NCBI GenBank assembly: GCA_964445795.1
Contig: CAYULI010000006.1
Span: 1-64,000, forward strand
DNA from: Nitrospira_D sp964445795
GTDB taxonomy: Bacteria > Nitrospirota > Nitrospiria > Nitrospirales > Nitrospiraceae
Reading direction: 5' to 3'
DNA: 64,000 bases
Shown: piece after piece, positions 24,210-33,821 of the stretch
Layout of the letters: each line of letters begins with the position of its first letter
Numbering within the stretch: position 1 is the first letter of the stretch
Program-made: the position numbers and the translations under genes
Notes under the pieces: generated by a model
Databases searched by the model: none
Told to the model about the DNA's origin: nothing
Seen by the model: the letters and a program-made list of their open reading frames with translations, nothing else

Positions 24210-25010
24210 CTACCCCAGAACGATTTCTTCCCCCACCCCGATCGAGAGTTCTGTCGCGGCACTCCTCTGGTTCAAGAATACTTCGAGCTTGCCGTCGCTG
24301 TTAATCAGCGCAGACGGTCTGTCGGCAGAGCCCTGACTGTAGCTCCCGACCAGCTTTGCAACGTGACAGCCGGCAATTCGAATCATGGGAGACGAGCGAC
24401 CGATCAATCGTTCCAGCTCCCTCAGATGCCAGGTTGTGATGTTCGAAATCACATTGCCGAATCGATCCACGTAGACGACGGTTCCGACTAACGTGTGTCC
24501 TTTCCATGTGGGCTCTGCGATCGGGAAAGTGACTGGATCGTCGATGATCCGACCGAAGGATGCGAAGGGCTTTCCCGAAGCCAGCCATGCGGCAGCAGGC
24601 GCGAAAACATCCCGCCCATCGAAGGTGGCGCCCTCTCCCACGAGCCGGTAGTCCCGATTCTCTATCTGCCGAAGTTCAACCTCGCGTTCCTCGCGGAATA
24701 CATAGCTCAGCAATCCGTTGTCGGGAGCCACGAAGAAATAGCGGGCCGTCGAAACCAGCAAAGGGCGCCGCGCACTGCCGACTCCGGGGTCGACGACGGC
24801 CACATGAATCGTCCCTGCCGGAAAATGGCGGTAGCAAGATCCGAGCACATAGGCGGCTTCCTCGATCCGATGAGGGGCGATCTGGTGAGACAGGTCGACG
24901 ACGGAGGCTTCCTGGTGAATCGAAAGAATCACGCCCTTCATGCTGGCCGCGAACCAATCGCGATCACCGAAATCGGTCAGAAGGGTGATGACGGGACGTG
25001 CCGGCGGCAC
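24210..25010 (-). CDS. SAM hydroxide adenosyltransferase (DUF62, SAM hydrolase family)
   Basis: Members of this family hydrolyse S-adenosylmethionine to adenosine and methionine and are related to the fluorinase and chlorinase. Motifs: ITLLTDFGDRDWFAASMKGV at the N-terminus (the key Asp), VVDLSHQIAPHRIEEAAYVL, FPAGTIHVAVVDPGVGSARR, FVAPDNGLLSYV and VYVDRFGNVISNI. The GTG start at 25010 lies 2 bases after the greA stop, with GAGGA inside greA as ribosome binding site, so it is coupled to greA. 266 residues is normal. It is the last gene of the long pyrimidine operon and converges on lhgO with a 12-base gap. Confidence 0.9.
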   Translation of the reverse strand: MPPARPVITLLTDFGDRDWFAASMKGVILSIHQEASVVDLSHQIAPHRIEEAAYVLGSCYRHFPAGTIHVAVVDPGVGSARRPLLVSTARYFFVAPDNGLLSYVFREEREVELRQIENRDYRLVGEGATFDGRDVFAPAAAWLASGKPFASFGRIIDDPVTFPIAEPTWKGHTLVGTVVYVDRFGNVISNITTWHLRELERLIGRSSPMIRIAGCHVAKLVGSYSQGSADRPSALINSDGKLEVFLNQRSAATELSIGVGEEIVLG

Positions 25011-25011
25011 C

Positions 25012-25488
25012 TTACAGATCCTCGAACTTGATCTCCACCACTTCGTATTCGACGACCTTCGCGGGAGTCTTCACCTCGACGAAATCGCCGACGCGTTTTC
25101 CGATGAGTGCGCGTCCGACCGGCGACTGCACGGAGATTTTGTTGAATTTCATGTCGGCTTCGTCCTGCCCGACCAGCGTAAACTGTTTTTTTGTCTGAGT
25201 CTCCTGTTCGATCACGCAGACCGTCGCACCGAATACGACCGTGTCTGCCGTGCGCCCGGTGATCTCCACCACGCGCGCGTCTGCCAGCTTGCTCTCGATC
25301 TCCGCGATTCTGGACTCGATAAACCCCTGCCGCTCCTTGGCCGCATCGTACTCCGCGTTCTCGCTTAAATCGCCGTGCGACCGCGCCTCTGCAATCGCTT
25401 CGATGACCCTTGGGCGCTCGACCTTCCGAAGACGATCCAATTCGGCCTTGAGCGCCTCATATCCCTTTTTCGTGATCGGTGTCGGCAT
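25012..25488 (-). CDS. greA: Transcription elongation factor GreA
   Basis: It stimulates transcript cleavage by stalled RNA polymerase. The 158-residue product has the N-terminal coiled coil (PITKKGYEALKAELDRLR, ARSHGDLSENAEYDAAKERQ with the acidic tip residues) and the C-terminal domain (VVFGATVCVIEQETQTKKQF, VGRALIGKRVGDFVEVKTPA). Full length, no missing residue seen. It lies between carB (21 bases upstream) and the SAM hydrolase gene. greA next to carB is a frequent arrangement. Confidence 0.96.
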   Translation of the reverse strand: MPTPITKKGYEALKAELDRLRKVERPRVIEAIAEARSHGDLSENAEYDAAKERQGFIESRIAEIESKLADARVVEITGRTADTVVFGATVCVIEQETQTKKQFTLVGQDEADMKFNKISVQSPVGRALIGKRVGDFVEVKTPAKVVEYEVVEIKFEDL

Positions 25489-25509
25489 ACGCGACTGACT
25501 CCCCGAACG

Positions 25510-28500
25510 TTAGGCCCAATGATACTCCTGCAGGGACCGGATGGATAACTCTTTCTTCAGGATCGCTTCGATGCCCATCGCCGCAGCCCGCGCGGCGCGC
25601 ATGGTCGTAAAATAGGGCACCCCGCAATGTAAAGATTCCCGGCGGATCGAGAGCGAATCTTCATGCGAGGTAGCCGTCCGCACCGTATTGACGACCAGGG
25701 CGACTGTCCCATTTTTGATGTGATCCACAATGTGGGGACGCCCTTCTTTCACCTTGTTGACGACGGCCACTTCGATACCGTTCTCGCTCAGATAGCGGGC
25801 TGTCCCAGTTGTCGCCTGGATCTGAAATCCAAGCGTCTGCAATCGCCTGGCCACATCGAGCGCCGCCGGACGGTCCGATTCTTTGACGCTGATGAAGGCG
25901 GTTCCCGATTTCGGTAAGATCGCCCCGGCCCCGGCCTGCGACTTGGCGAAGGCCCACCCGAAATCGCTGTCGATCCCCATCACTTCTCCGGTCGATTTCA
26001 TTTCCGGGCCCAATAACACGTCCACACCGGGGAATTTGTTGAAGGGGAAGACCGCCTCCTTCACAGAAAGATGGATCGGCTGAGGCGCAGAGGTAAAGCC
26101 CAATTCGCTCAGCGACTTGCCGATCATCGCCTTCATCGCGAGTTTCGCCACCGGTACGCCGATGGCCTTGCTGACGAACGGCACTGTGCGCGACCCGCGG
26201 GGATTGACCTCAAGCACATAGACCATCTCGTCTTTGACGGCGAACTGCGCGTTCATCAATCCGACCACGCCGAGCTCCAGCGCCAGTGCTTTCATCTGCC
26301 GTTCGATTTCACGAACGATCGACTTGTCCAGGCTATAGGGCGGCAGCGAACAGGCGGAATCTCCAGAATGGACGCCGGCCTCTTCGATATGTTCCATGAT
26401 ACCGGCGACGACAACCGTCTTCCCGTCGGAAACGGCATCTGCATCGACCTCGATCGCGTCGGCGAGGTATTTGTCAATCAGGACGGGATGCTTCGGCGAC
26501 GCCCTGACGGCTGAGCGCATGTATTCCAGCAGACCAGCTTCGTCGTAGACAATCTGCATCGAGCGGCCTCCGAGGACGTATGACGGCCGCACCATGACCG
26601 GGTAGCCGATCCGCCCGGCGACCTGGGCGGCTTCCTCCACCGAGCGCGCGAGTCCGCTGTCCGCCTGACGCAGTCCGAGCTTGTTCAGCAATTCCCGGAA
26701 CCGCTCCCGATCCTCGGCGCGGTCGATCGCATCCGGGCTGGTCCCGAGAATCCTGACTCCGGCCCGTGAGAGCGGCAGCGCCAACTTGAGCGGAGTCTGC
26801 CCTCCGAACTGCAGCACGACACCCGTCGGACGTTCGCATTGAATGATGTTCAACACATCCTCTTCCGTGAGCGGCTCGAAGTACAGCCGATCGGACGTAT
26901 CGTAGTCGGTGCTTACCGTTTCCGGGTTGCAGTTCACCATGATCGTTTCGATGCCTTCTTCCTGAAGGGCCATCGCCGCGTGCACACAGCAATAGTCGAA
27001 CTCGATGCCCTGCCCGATTCGGTTCGGTCCGCTTCCGAGAATTACGACCTTTTGCCGATCGGTCGGCCTGGCTTCGCATTCGCTCCCATAGGTCGAGTAC
27101 AAATACGGAGTGTGAGCCTCGAATTCCGCCGCGCAGGTATCCACTCGTTTATAGGTGACGGAGCGGGGCGCCCCATCCCCGGGACTGCGCTCCATTCGAG
27201 CGCGACGAACCGTCGCGGCGTCCAAGCCCGTCAATTGGGCGATCCGCTCATCGGAGAACCCCTGCTCCTTGGCCTCCCACAGCACGTCGGCGGGCAGTGC
27301 GCTACCGGAGTCGGCCAGTCGCCGTTCGAAGTCGATCAGATCGCGAATCTGGGCCAAAAACCACCGGTCGATCCTGGTGATCTCGAACAATTCGTCATCG
27401 GTCAGCCCCAACCGTATTCCGTCGGCCAGGTGCCAGAGACGTTCTGGCACCGGCGTCTTCAGCGTTCGCCGGATTTTTTCCAATGCCTCCCGTTTGTTGA
27501 ACTCCGGCGGAACCCCGCGATCGAGCCCGAGCCGGGAGACCAATCCGTTGAGGTCCAGTTCCAGCGAGCGAATGGCTTTATGCAGCGCCTCCTTGAAGGT
27601 CCGTCCGATCGCCATCGCCTCGCCGACCGATTTCATCTGGGTCGTCAGGGTCGGATCGGCGCCTTTGAATTTCTGAAACGCGAAGCGGGGAATTTTCACG
27701 ACCACATAATCGATCGTGGGCTCGAATGACGCCGTGGTTACCCCGGTGATGTCGTTCGTGATCTCGTCCAGTGTGTAGCCCACCGCGAGCTTGGCTGCAA
27801 TCTTTGCGATTGGAAACCCCGTCGCCTTGGACGCCAGCGCCGAGCTCCGCGACACGCGGGGGTTCATCTCGATGACCACCATGTCGCCGTTGTCCGGATT
27901 GACGCCGAACTGGATATTGGACCCGCCCGTATCCACTCCGATTTCCCGGATGATCCGGAGCGCGGCGTCCCGCATCCGCTGAAACTCCTTGTCCGTCAAC
28001 GTCATCGCAGGCGCCACGGTAATGCTGTCGCCCGTATGCACGCCCATGGGGTCGAGATTCTCGATCGGGCATACGATCACCACGTTGTCCTTCAGGTCGC
28101 GCATCACCTCGAGCTCGTACTCTTTCCACCCGATCACCGACTCTTCGATCAGCACCTGGGTCACCGGACTCATGGCCAGGCCCCAGTCGGTGAGCCGCTC
28201 GAACTCCTCCCGGTTGTAGGCGATGTTCCCGCCCGTACCGCCGAGTGTAAAGGACGGCCGGATAATGGCCGGAAATCCGACATAGCGGAGAATCTGCACC
28301 GCTTCCTCCCGCGTGCGGGCGGTCCCGCTCTTGGGGACCCGGAGCCCAATGCGCTGCATCGCCAATTTGAACGCTTCGCGGTCTTCCGCTTTGTGAATGG
28401 CATCGGCCGAGGCTCCGATCAGTCTGACCTGGTACTTGTCCAGGACTCCGCGCTTGACCAATCCCATGGTGGTGTTGAGCGCCGTCTGTCCCCCCATCGT

Positions 28501-28764
28501 GGGCAGAAGTGCATCCGGCCGTTCGCGCTCGATGACCTTTTCGACCACCTCCAGCGTGATCGGCTCCACATATGTCCGATCGGCCAACTCGGGATCGGTC
28601 ATGATCGTGGCAGGATTGCTGTTGACTAGCACGACCTTGTAGCCTTCTTCCTTCAGCGCCTTGCAGGCCTGCGTGCCGGAATAATCGAATTCGCAGGCCT
28701 GGCCGATCACTATGGGCCCGGAACCGATCAGAAGGATGGAACGGATATCTGTGCGTTTGGGCAT
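25510..28764 (-). CDS. carB: Carbamoyl-phosphate synthase large subunit
   Basis: It makes carbamoyl phosphate from bicarbonate, ammonia (supplied by CarA) and two ATP. The 1084-residue product has both homologous halves. The first begins IRSILLIGSGPIVIGQACEF with GTQACKALKEEGY and a later GGTGGNIAYNREE ATP-grasp segment. The second begins VVILGSGPNRIGQGIEFDYC with MVRPSYVLGGRSMQIVYDE. The C-terminal MGS-like allosteric domain (FISVKESDRPAALDVARRLQ) is where UMP or ornithine would act. Interestingly carB is separated from carA by sppA and an M48 protease gene. Confidence 0.97.
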   Translation of the reverse strand: MPKRTDIRSILLIGSGPIVIGQACEFDYSGTQACKALKEEGYKVVLVNSNPATIMTDPELADRTYVEPITLEVVEKVIERERPDALLPTMGGQTALNTTMGLVKRGVLDKYQVRLIGASADAIHKAEDREAFKLAMQRIGLRVPKSGTARTREEAVQILRYVGFPAIIRPSFTLGGTGGNIAYNREEFERLTDWGLAMSPVTQVLIEESVIGWKEYELEVMRDLKDNVVIVCPIENLDPMGVHTGDSITVAPAMTLTDKEFQRMRDAALRIIREIGVDTGGSNIQFGVNPDNGDMVVIEMNPRVSRSSALASKATGFPIAKIAAKLAVGYTLDEITNDITGVTTASFEPTIDYVVVKIPRFAFQKFKGADPTLTTQMKSVGEAMAIGRTFKEALHKAIRSLELDLNGLVSRLGLDRGVPPEFNKREALEKIRRTLKTPVPERLWHLADGIRLGLTDDELFEITRIDRWFLAQIRDLIDFERRLADSGSALPADVLWEAKEQGFSDERIAQLTGLDAATVRRARMERSPGDGAPRSVTYKRVDTCAAEFEAHTPYLYSTYGSECEARPTDRQKVVILGSGPNRIGQGIEFDYCCVHAAMALQEEGIETIMVNCNPETVSTDYDTSDRLYFEPLTEEDVLNIIQCERPTGVVLQFGGQTPLKLALPLSRAGVRILGTSPDAIDRAEDRERFRELLNKLGLRQADSGLARSVEEAAQVAGRIGYPVMVRPSYVLGGRSMQIVYDEAGLLEYMRSAVRASPKHPVLIDKYLADAIEVDADAVSDGKTVVVAGIMEHIEEAGVHSGDSACSLPPYSLDKSIVREIERQMKALALELGVVGLMNAQFAVKDEMVYVLEVNPRGSRTVPFVSKAIGVPVAKLAMKAMIGKSLSELGFTSAPQPIHLSVKEAVFPFNKFPGVDVLLGPEMKSTGEVMGIDSDFGWAFAKSQAGAGAILPKSGTAFISVKESDRPAALDVARRLQTLGFQIQATTGTARYLSENGIEVAVVNKVKEGRPHIVDHIKNGTVALVVNTVRTATSHEDSLSIRRESLHCGVPYFTTMRAARAAAMGIEAILKKELSIRSLQEYHWA

Positions 28765-28780
28765 GACGATCCTTGAAGGA

Positions 28781-29743
28781 TTAACTGGACTGGGGCATGG
28801 GACCGATAAGCGGCCGATACGGCACCGGCGTCGGCTGCACCCCTCCGCCGGACCCGTGGTAATGCTGCAAGACCTCGGGAAGCCATGCTTCGATCTGATT
28901 GATACGCGTGACGTCCGACGGATGTGTCGAGAGGAATTCTGGGATCGCCTGCTGAGACCGGAAGCAGAGTTTGCCGATCATCTGCCGTGGACAGCCACTC
29001 ATCCGCTCCCAGAACGGAATAGCTTCGCGCGGATCGTAACCCGCCTTCGCCATTAGCTGCAGGCCGATATAGTCGGCTTCTGACTCCTGCTTTCGGTTGA
29101 ATGGCAGCGACACGTTCACTCCATAGGCGCCCAGTAGTCCTTGAATGGCACCGCCTCCCGCATGACCGCTCGCCGCCGCCCCTAACGCCCCTAATTGGGC
29201 GATCTGATCAATGATGCTGCGGCTCATGCGTTCTACGCCATGCCGCTGGAGCGCATGGGCCACCTCATGCCCCATGACCGTCGCTAGCCCCGGTTCCCCT
29301 TTCGTTACCTTGAGAATACCGGTGAACACCGCCACCTTCCCTCCGGGAAGGCAAAAGGCATTGATCATACGGTCATCCTCGATGACGGCAAATTCCCACT
29401 GATACTCCGGTTTGTTGGCCGCTTTGGCGATCCGCTGGCCAACCCGCTGGACCATTTCGGTGATCTCCGGATTCTCGCTGAGACGGGCTCCGCGTAGCAC
29501 CTCGCGATAGGCCTGCAACCCGAACTGCAATTCTTTTTCTTCAGAAAAGAATATGAGCTGGTCGCGTGCCGTCCCCGGCGCCCGATAACAACCGGCCAAT
29601 GCCGAAACCAATGCAGCCGCAACGCCGGTTCCGCACGCGGCATAGAACCCGGCAATCCCCCGCACTCCGAGAGAGAGCACGGTGCGCCGGCTGACTGGTA
29701 CATTCAAGAATCCAGTGCTTCTCTGATGGGTTGAGTGCGACAT
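28781..29743 (-). CDS. M48-family zinc metalloprotease lipoprotein with Tat-like signal
   Basis: A periplasmic or outer-membrane-facing peptidase. The N-terminus has a twin-arginine-like motif (VSRRTVLSLGVRG), a hydrophobic stretch (AALVSALAGC) ending in a lipobox with Cys. The catalytic site is MGHEVAHALQRHG (HExxH) with the third zinc ligand in ESEADYIGLQLMAKAGYDP. Length is 320 residues from ATG 29743. GTG at 29800 overlaps the sppA stop by four bases and ATG 29773 is also possible, so the start is uncertain. It resembles LoiP/BepA-like quality-control proteases but lacks TPR repeats. It sits between sppA and carB in the pyr operon. Confidence 0.85.
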   Translation of the reverse strand: MSHSTHQRSTGFLNVPVSRRTVLSLGVRGIAGFYAACGTGVAAALVSALAGCYRAPGTARDQLIFFSEEKELQFGLQAYREVLRGARLSENPEITEMVQRVGQRIAKAANKPEYQWEFAVIEDDRMINAFCLPGGKVAVFTGILKVTKGEPGLATVMGHEVAHALQRHGVERMSRSIIDQIAQLGALGAAASGHAGGGAIQGLLGAYGVNVSLPFNRKQESEADYIGLQLMAKAGYDPREAIPFWERMSGCPRQMIGKLCFRSQQAIPEFLSTHPSDVTRINQIEAWLPEVLQHYHGSGGGVQPTPVPYRPLIGPMPQSS

Positions 29744-29796
29744 CGAGGACAATCCACCGTCAAATCGCTCCATTCTCACATTACGCGTTTGTTCGG

Positions 29797-30750
29797 TCAC
29801 GGCATCCAGAGATACATGAACTGCGGCGTCCCGCCCCGCACGAGCGATTGCAGGTCAAGAGCAGCCAGACTCGCCAATGGGCTCGGCGCCACCAGCTTCG
29901 AGTACACGTTATTCGAGTATTCCCCTGGACGGCGGTACATGATGACCCGGGCCTCGGTCAGCCCCGCTTTCTTCTTCGCGAGTTCAACCGCATCCTCGAG
30001 ATATCCGATGTCATCGACCAACCCCGAAGCCTTCGCCTGTTCCCCCGTATAGATGCGCCCGTCGGCCAGTTTCTTGATTTGATCCATCTGCAGATTGGGC
30101 CGGCCTTCCTGCACGACACTCAAAAACCGTTGGTAAAACGCGTCGATCAATCCCTGAAAAATCGCACGCTCCTCCGGGGTCATCGCTCGGAAGGGCGACC
30201 CCATGTCTTTCCGTGGTCCCGACGTCACCGCGGTAGCTTCCACTCCGACTTTTTCGAGCAAGCCTCGCGCATTCATGGTCAGCATGATGACCCCGATACT
30301 TCCGGTCACCGAAGATGGATGCGCCAGCACACTGTCCGCCGCCGATGCAATGTAGTACCCTCCCGATGCACCCACATCCATAATGGAGGCGACCACGGGA
30401 ACCTTGCGGTTGGCCTTGAACACCTTGAGTTCATGGTGAATGATGTCCGAGGCCGTCACCGTCCCACCCGGAGTGTTGATACGGAGCACAACCGCTTTCA
30501 CCGCCTCGTCCTGAGCGGCCCTGGTCAGTTGCTCTTTCACGTTGGCAATCAGGCTGGGAGTAGGTGTAAGGCCATCCCCTTCCTGCGCGCTGATCACCCC
30601 GGAGACTTCCAGTAAGAGAATCTTGGCTTTTCCTGTTCCGCCGACCTGGGTTTCCTGCAGGGGTCCAGGGCCGGGAAAGAGTGGGAAATTGAAGGTACAG
30701 CCCGACGCCAGCAGGACCGTAGCCAGCCCGAGACCGAGATGCCTATGCAT
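29797..30750 (-). CDS. sppA: Signal peptide peptidase SppA (S49), lipoprotein form
   Basis: A membrane serine protease that degrades leftover signal peptides. The short-form enzyme (317 residues) has MDVGASGGYYIASAADSV with the catalytic Ser, and SGPRKDMGSPFRAMTPEE with the catalytic Lys expected for this form. The N-terminus (LGLGLATVLLASGC) ends in a lipobox, so unlike most SppA proteins, which carry a transmembrane anchor, this one may be lipid-anchored. The ATG at 30750 overlaps the end of carA by 8 bases. A flexible linker FPLFPGPGPLQE follows the Cys. Confidence 0.9.
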   Translation of the reverse strand: MHRHLGLGLATVLLASGCTFNFPLFPGPGPLQETQVGGTGKAKILLLEVSGVISAQEGDGLTPTPSLIANVKEQLTRAAQDEAVKAVVLRINTPGGTVTASDIIHHELKVFKANRKVPVVASIMDVGASGGYYIASAADSVLAHPSSVTGSIGVIMLTMNARGLLEKVGVEATAVTSGPRKDMGSPFRAMTPEERAIFQGLIDAFYQRFLSVVQEGRPNLQMDQIKKLADGRIYTGEQAKASGLVDDIGYLEDAVELAKKKAGLTEARVIMYRRPGEYSNNVYSKLVAPSPLASLAALDLQSLVRGGTPQFMYLWMP

Positions 30751-31921
30751 AATGCTTCTCCATCAGTTTGACGAACTCTTCGAACAGATAGGCGGAATCA
30801 TGGGGGCCCGGTGAGGCCTCCGGATGATACTGCACGGAAAAAACGGGGTGATCAAGGCAGACCATCCCCTCGATGGAATGGTCGTTCAGGCTTACATGGG
30901 TCATCGCGAGTCTTCCGTACTTGGTATCGACTACGGTCGGCTGCGCTGGCCCACCACCGGAGCGCTCTGGAACTTGGACCGCAAAGTTATGATTCTGTGA
31001 GGTGATCTCCACTTTCCTCGACCGAAGATCCATCACGGGATGGTTCGCGCCATGATGGCCGAATTTCAGCTTATAGGTCCGCAGGCCGAACGCCAATCCC
31101 AGAATCTGATGGCCTAGGCAAATTCCGAAGATCGGAAAACGACCGATTAGCCCCCGTACCGCCTCCATCGCGTCGGGCACGCCTTCCGGATCACCGGGAC
31201 CGTTCGAGAGAAAGATCCCCTCCGGCTTCAGCGCCTCGACATCCTTCGCCGATGTCGATGCCGGCACCACCGTCACCTGGCAGCCCACATCCACCAACCG
31301 CCTAAGGATATTCTGCTTCACACCGAAATCGTAGGCAACCACCCGCCAGGGACGGCGCGCGGCGGATTTCGATTTCATTCCGCTAGAATGGGGAATCCAG
31401 TCTCCCGACCCTTCATTCCATTCATAGGGCCGTCGGCACGTCACCTCGGCTACCAAGTTCCGGCCGACAATGCCGGGGGCCTGTCGAGCCTTCTGTACCG
31501 CGCGCTCGGGATCCAAGTCGATGTGCGTGATGACGGCTTGCTGCGATCCGTGCTCGCGCAGATGCCGGGTAAGCGCTCTGGTATCGAGCCCTTCGATGGC
31601 CACCACATTGGCCTGCCGGAGATATTCCTGGATCGTCTGCCGGCTCCGCCAGTTGCTCGCAAGACGGCTCGCCTCGAGTACGACAAATCCCTCGGCCCAG
31701 ATCCGGCGAGATTCGGCATCCTCTGGAGTCACACCATAGTTTCCTATGTGCGGACAGGTCATGGTAATGATTTGCCCTTTATAGGATGGGTCGGTCAACA
31801 CCTCCTGATAGCCAGTCATCGCGGTGTTGAACACCACTTCGCCGACCGTTTCTCCTTCACAACCGAGTGCTCGGCCGTTGAAAACGGTGCCATCTGCCAG
31901 AGCGAGCATTGCTGGTTTCAT
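30743..31921 (-). CDS. carA: Carbamoyl-phosphate synthase small subunit
   Basis: It hydrolyses glutamine and channels ammonia to CarB. ATG at 31921 overlaps the stop of the DUF4149 gene as ATGA and gives KPAMLALADGTVFNGRALG; the in-frame upstream start at 31948 is unlikely. The N-terminal domain has FNTAMTGYQEVLTDPSYKGQ. The amidotransferase domain has FGICLGHQILGLAFG with the nucleophile Cys, and VQYHPEASPGPHD with His and Glu. 392 residues. It is separated from carB by two protease genes but should be in the same transcript. Confidence 0.96.
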   Translation of the reverse strand: MKPAMLALADGTVFNGRALGCEGETVGEVVFNTAMTGYQEVLTDPSYKGQIITMTCPHIGNYGVTPEDAESRRIWAEGFVVLEASRLASNWRSRQTIQEYLRQANVVAIEGLDTRALTRHLREHGSQQAVITHIDLDPERAVQKARQAPGIVGRNLVAEVTCRRPYEWNEGSGDWIPHSSGMKSKSAARRPWRVVAYDFGVKQNILRRLVDVGCQVTVVPASTSAKDVEALKPEGIFLSNGPGDPEGVPDAMEAVRGLIGRFPIFGICLGHQILGLAFGLRTYKLKFGHHGANHPVMDLRSRKVEITSQNHNFAVQVPERSGGGPAQPTVVDTKYGRLAMTHVSLNDHSIEGMVCLDHPVFSVQYHPEASPGPHDSAYLFEEFVKLMEKHYA

Positions 31922-32415
31922 ACTGACCGCTCCATGCGGTTGATCCATGTCCTGACTCGAAGACCGACCAGGCCCAAACCCAGGCTAAGATTGATCATAT
32001 AGAGAGTGCGAACAGGCCTATGAAGCTTGAAGAACGCGTCAAACGCTTCCTTGCGACTTTCTCCCGGTTTTAACGCAAATGCTTCCGCCTGACGCGCTGC
32101 CGCCAGCGGATGCAGGTAGAAGACAATGACCCCTGCAATGCACACCATCACGCCGAAGAGGAGCGCTTCGACGGGCGTCACGGCATACTGAGCGGGAGCG
32201 AACCGCCACCGCCAGGCCATCCCGCCGGCCAAGACAACCGCGGAAACCAGCACCAGGCGATTGTACCCTTCGAATGCACGGGTGAGAAAGAAACCGCCCG
32301 CATCCTGGCCACCGAACGTATTGAACACTGCGGGAAGCACCGACGCCACCAGCACGATCAAGCCTCCAATCCACACAGCCAGCGCGACCCACTCGCTCGA
32401 TAGACTGATCACCAA
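31918..32415 (-). CDS. DUF4149 domain-containing membrane protein
   Basis: From a TTG at 32415 (or GTG at 32412) the product is about 165 residues with four membrane segments (WVALAVWIGGLIVLVASVLP, YNRLVLVSAVVLAGGMAW, ALLFGVMVCIAGVIVFYLHP, TLYMINLSLGLGLVGL). The spacing of Trp-Gly-Gly in the first helix and a charged loop with FDAFFKLHRPVRTLYMIN fit DUF4149. A GAGGA site lies before these starts and after the pyrC stop at 32444. Longer in-frame starts would run far into pyrC. Function unknown. Its ATGA overlap with carA links it to the pyr operon. Confidence 0.75.
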   Translation of the reverse strand: MVISLSSEWVALAVWIGGLIVLVASVLPAVFNTFGGQDAGGFFLTRAFEGYNRLVLVSAVVLAGGMAWRWRFAPAQYAVTPVEALLFGVMVCIAGVIVFYLHPLAAARQAEAFALKPGESRKEAFDAFFKLHRPVRTLYMINLSLGLGLVGLRVRTWINRMERSV

Positions 32416-32443
32416 TCCCCATCGAATTCCTCGCCCCACGGCG

Positions 32444-33730
32444 TCACCGTCCAACCCCGTTGGATTCGAACACGATCCGCCCACCCACGATCGTGGTCTT
32501 GACTCGTCCCTTGACCTTCCATCCCGCAAATGGGGTATTCCGGCTTTTCGATTTGAACCGATTTGGATCCACTTCCCATCGTTCGTGCGCATCGACCAGC
32601 ACGACATCGGCATCGGCGCCGACCGCCAGCGTTCCCTTATTCAATCCGAAGGCTCGCGCCGGAGCCGCCGTGAGTTTCGTGACTGCCTGTTCCAGAGAGA
32701 GGACGCCCTCTTCCACCAGTCCCAGGGTCAGCGGAAGCGCCGTCTCCAAGCCAACAATGCCGAATGGCGCTTCGGTGAAATCCTGCTGTTTTTCCTGTGT
32801 CGCATGGGGTGCGTGGTCGGTGGCGATCACATCGATTGTGCCGTCGCGAAGCCCTTCTTTAATGGCCTGGACGTCTTCCCATGTCCGCAAAGGAGGGTTC
32901 ATCTTGGCATGGGTGTTGTACCCGCGGACCACTTCCTCCGTCAGCGTAAAGTGATGGGGGCATGCTTCTGCCGTCACATGGATGCCGCGTGCCTTCGCTT
33001 CACGTACCATTCGCACAGACCCCGCCGTGCTAATGTGGGCCAGATGCAGCCGCGCGCCGGTAAGTTCGGACAAGGACAGATTACGGGCCACCATAACGTC
33101 TTCCGCCGCAGCGGGAATGCCGGGCAACCCGAGCTCAGTCGATACCAGCCCTTCGTTCATGCAGCCGCCTTCGGCGAGATGCAGATCCTCGCAGTGATCG
33201 ACGACCGTCAGCTCGAAGGCCAGGGCATATTCCATCGCGCGACGCATGACCAGGCTGTTCATGACAGGCCGCCCGTCGTCGGAAATCGCCACACAGCCTG
33301 AACGGCGCAAGTCGCCGATCTCCGCCAACTCCTTGCCTTCCGATCCTTTCGTGATAGCACCGATCGGAAGGACATTCGCCAATCCGGCGATGCGAGCCCG
33401 CTCCAGAATGAACTCAGTGACCGCCTGATTGTCGTTCACCGGGTTGGTGTTGGGCATGCAGCAGACGGTCGTAAACCCGCCGGCGACGGCCGCCGTGCTC
33501 CCCGTCTGAATCGTTTCCTTGTACTCGAAGCCCGGCTCCCGGAAGTGCACATGCAGATCCACAAAACCCGGGAGTACCAGCAGCCCGTCGGCCCGAATGG
33601 TGGTGGCTCCGGCCGGTGCGGCGAGATTCGGTCCGACCGCGGCGATTCGGCCCTGATCGATTAACACATCGGCGATTCCATTCACACGTCCCGGATCGAC
33701 CACATGTCCGTCCTTGATCAGAAGCACCAC
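32444..33730 (-). CDS. pyrC: Dihydroorotase
   Basis: It cyclises carbamoyl aspartate to dihydroorotate. The GTG at 33730 has AAGGAG at about 5 bases and gives VLLIKDGHVVDPGRVNG. The type I amidohydrolase metal site is complete: LPGFVDLHVHFREPGFEYKE, the lysine-equivalent region VCCMPNTNPVND, histidines in TVVDHCEDLHLAEGG and LHLAHISTAGSV, and IDVIATDHAPHATQEKQQ (Asp-His). The C-terminal strand region LAVGADADVVLVDAHERWEV is typical. 428 residues. It is encoded 91 bases after pyrB, in the classical pyrR-pyrB-pyrC order. Confidence 0.96.
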   Translation of the reverse strand: MVLLIKDGHVVDPGRVNGIADVLIDQGRIAAVGPNLAAPAGATTIRADGLLVLPGFVDLHVHFREPGFEYKETIQTGSTAAVAGGFTTVCCMPNTNPVNDNQAVTEFILERARIAGLANVLPIGAITKGSEGKELAEIGDLRRSGCVAISDDGRPVMNSLVMRRAMEYALAFELTVVDHCEDLHLAEGGCMNEGLVSTELGLPGIPAAAEDVMVARNLSLSELTGARLHLAHISTAGSVRMVREAKARGIHVTAEACPHHFTLTEEVVRGYNTHAKMNPPLRTWEDVQAIKEGLRDGTIDVIATDHAPHATQEKQQDFTEAPFGIVGLETALPLTLGLVEEGVLSLEQAVTKLTAAPARAFGLNKGTLAVGADADVVLVDAHERWEVDPNRFKSKSRNTPFAGWKVKGRVKTTIVGGRIVFESNGVGR

Positions 33731-33821
33731 ATGAATCTCCTTACCGTTGTACCAATTCCCGTACTACCCACAAGCGAGGCGTCCGGAACACCGCCCACTT
33801 CACGGAATACGCGACGCGCCG

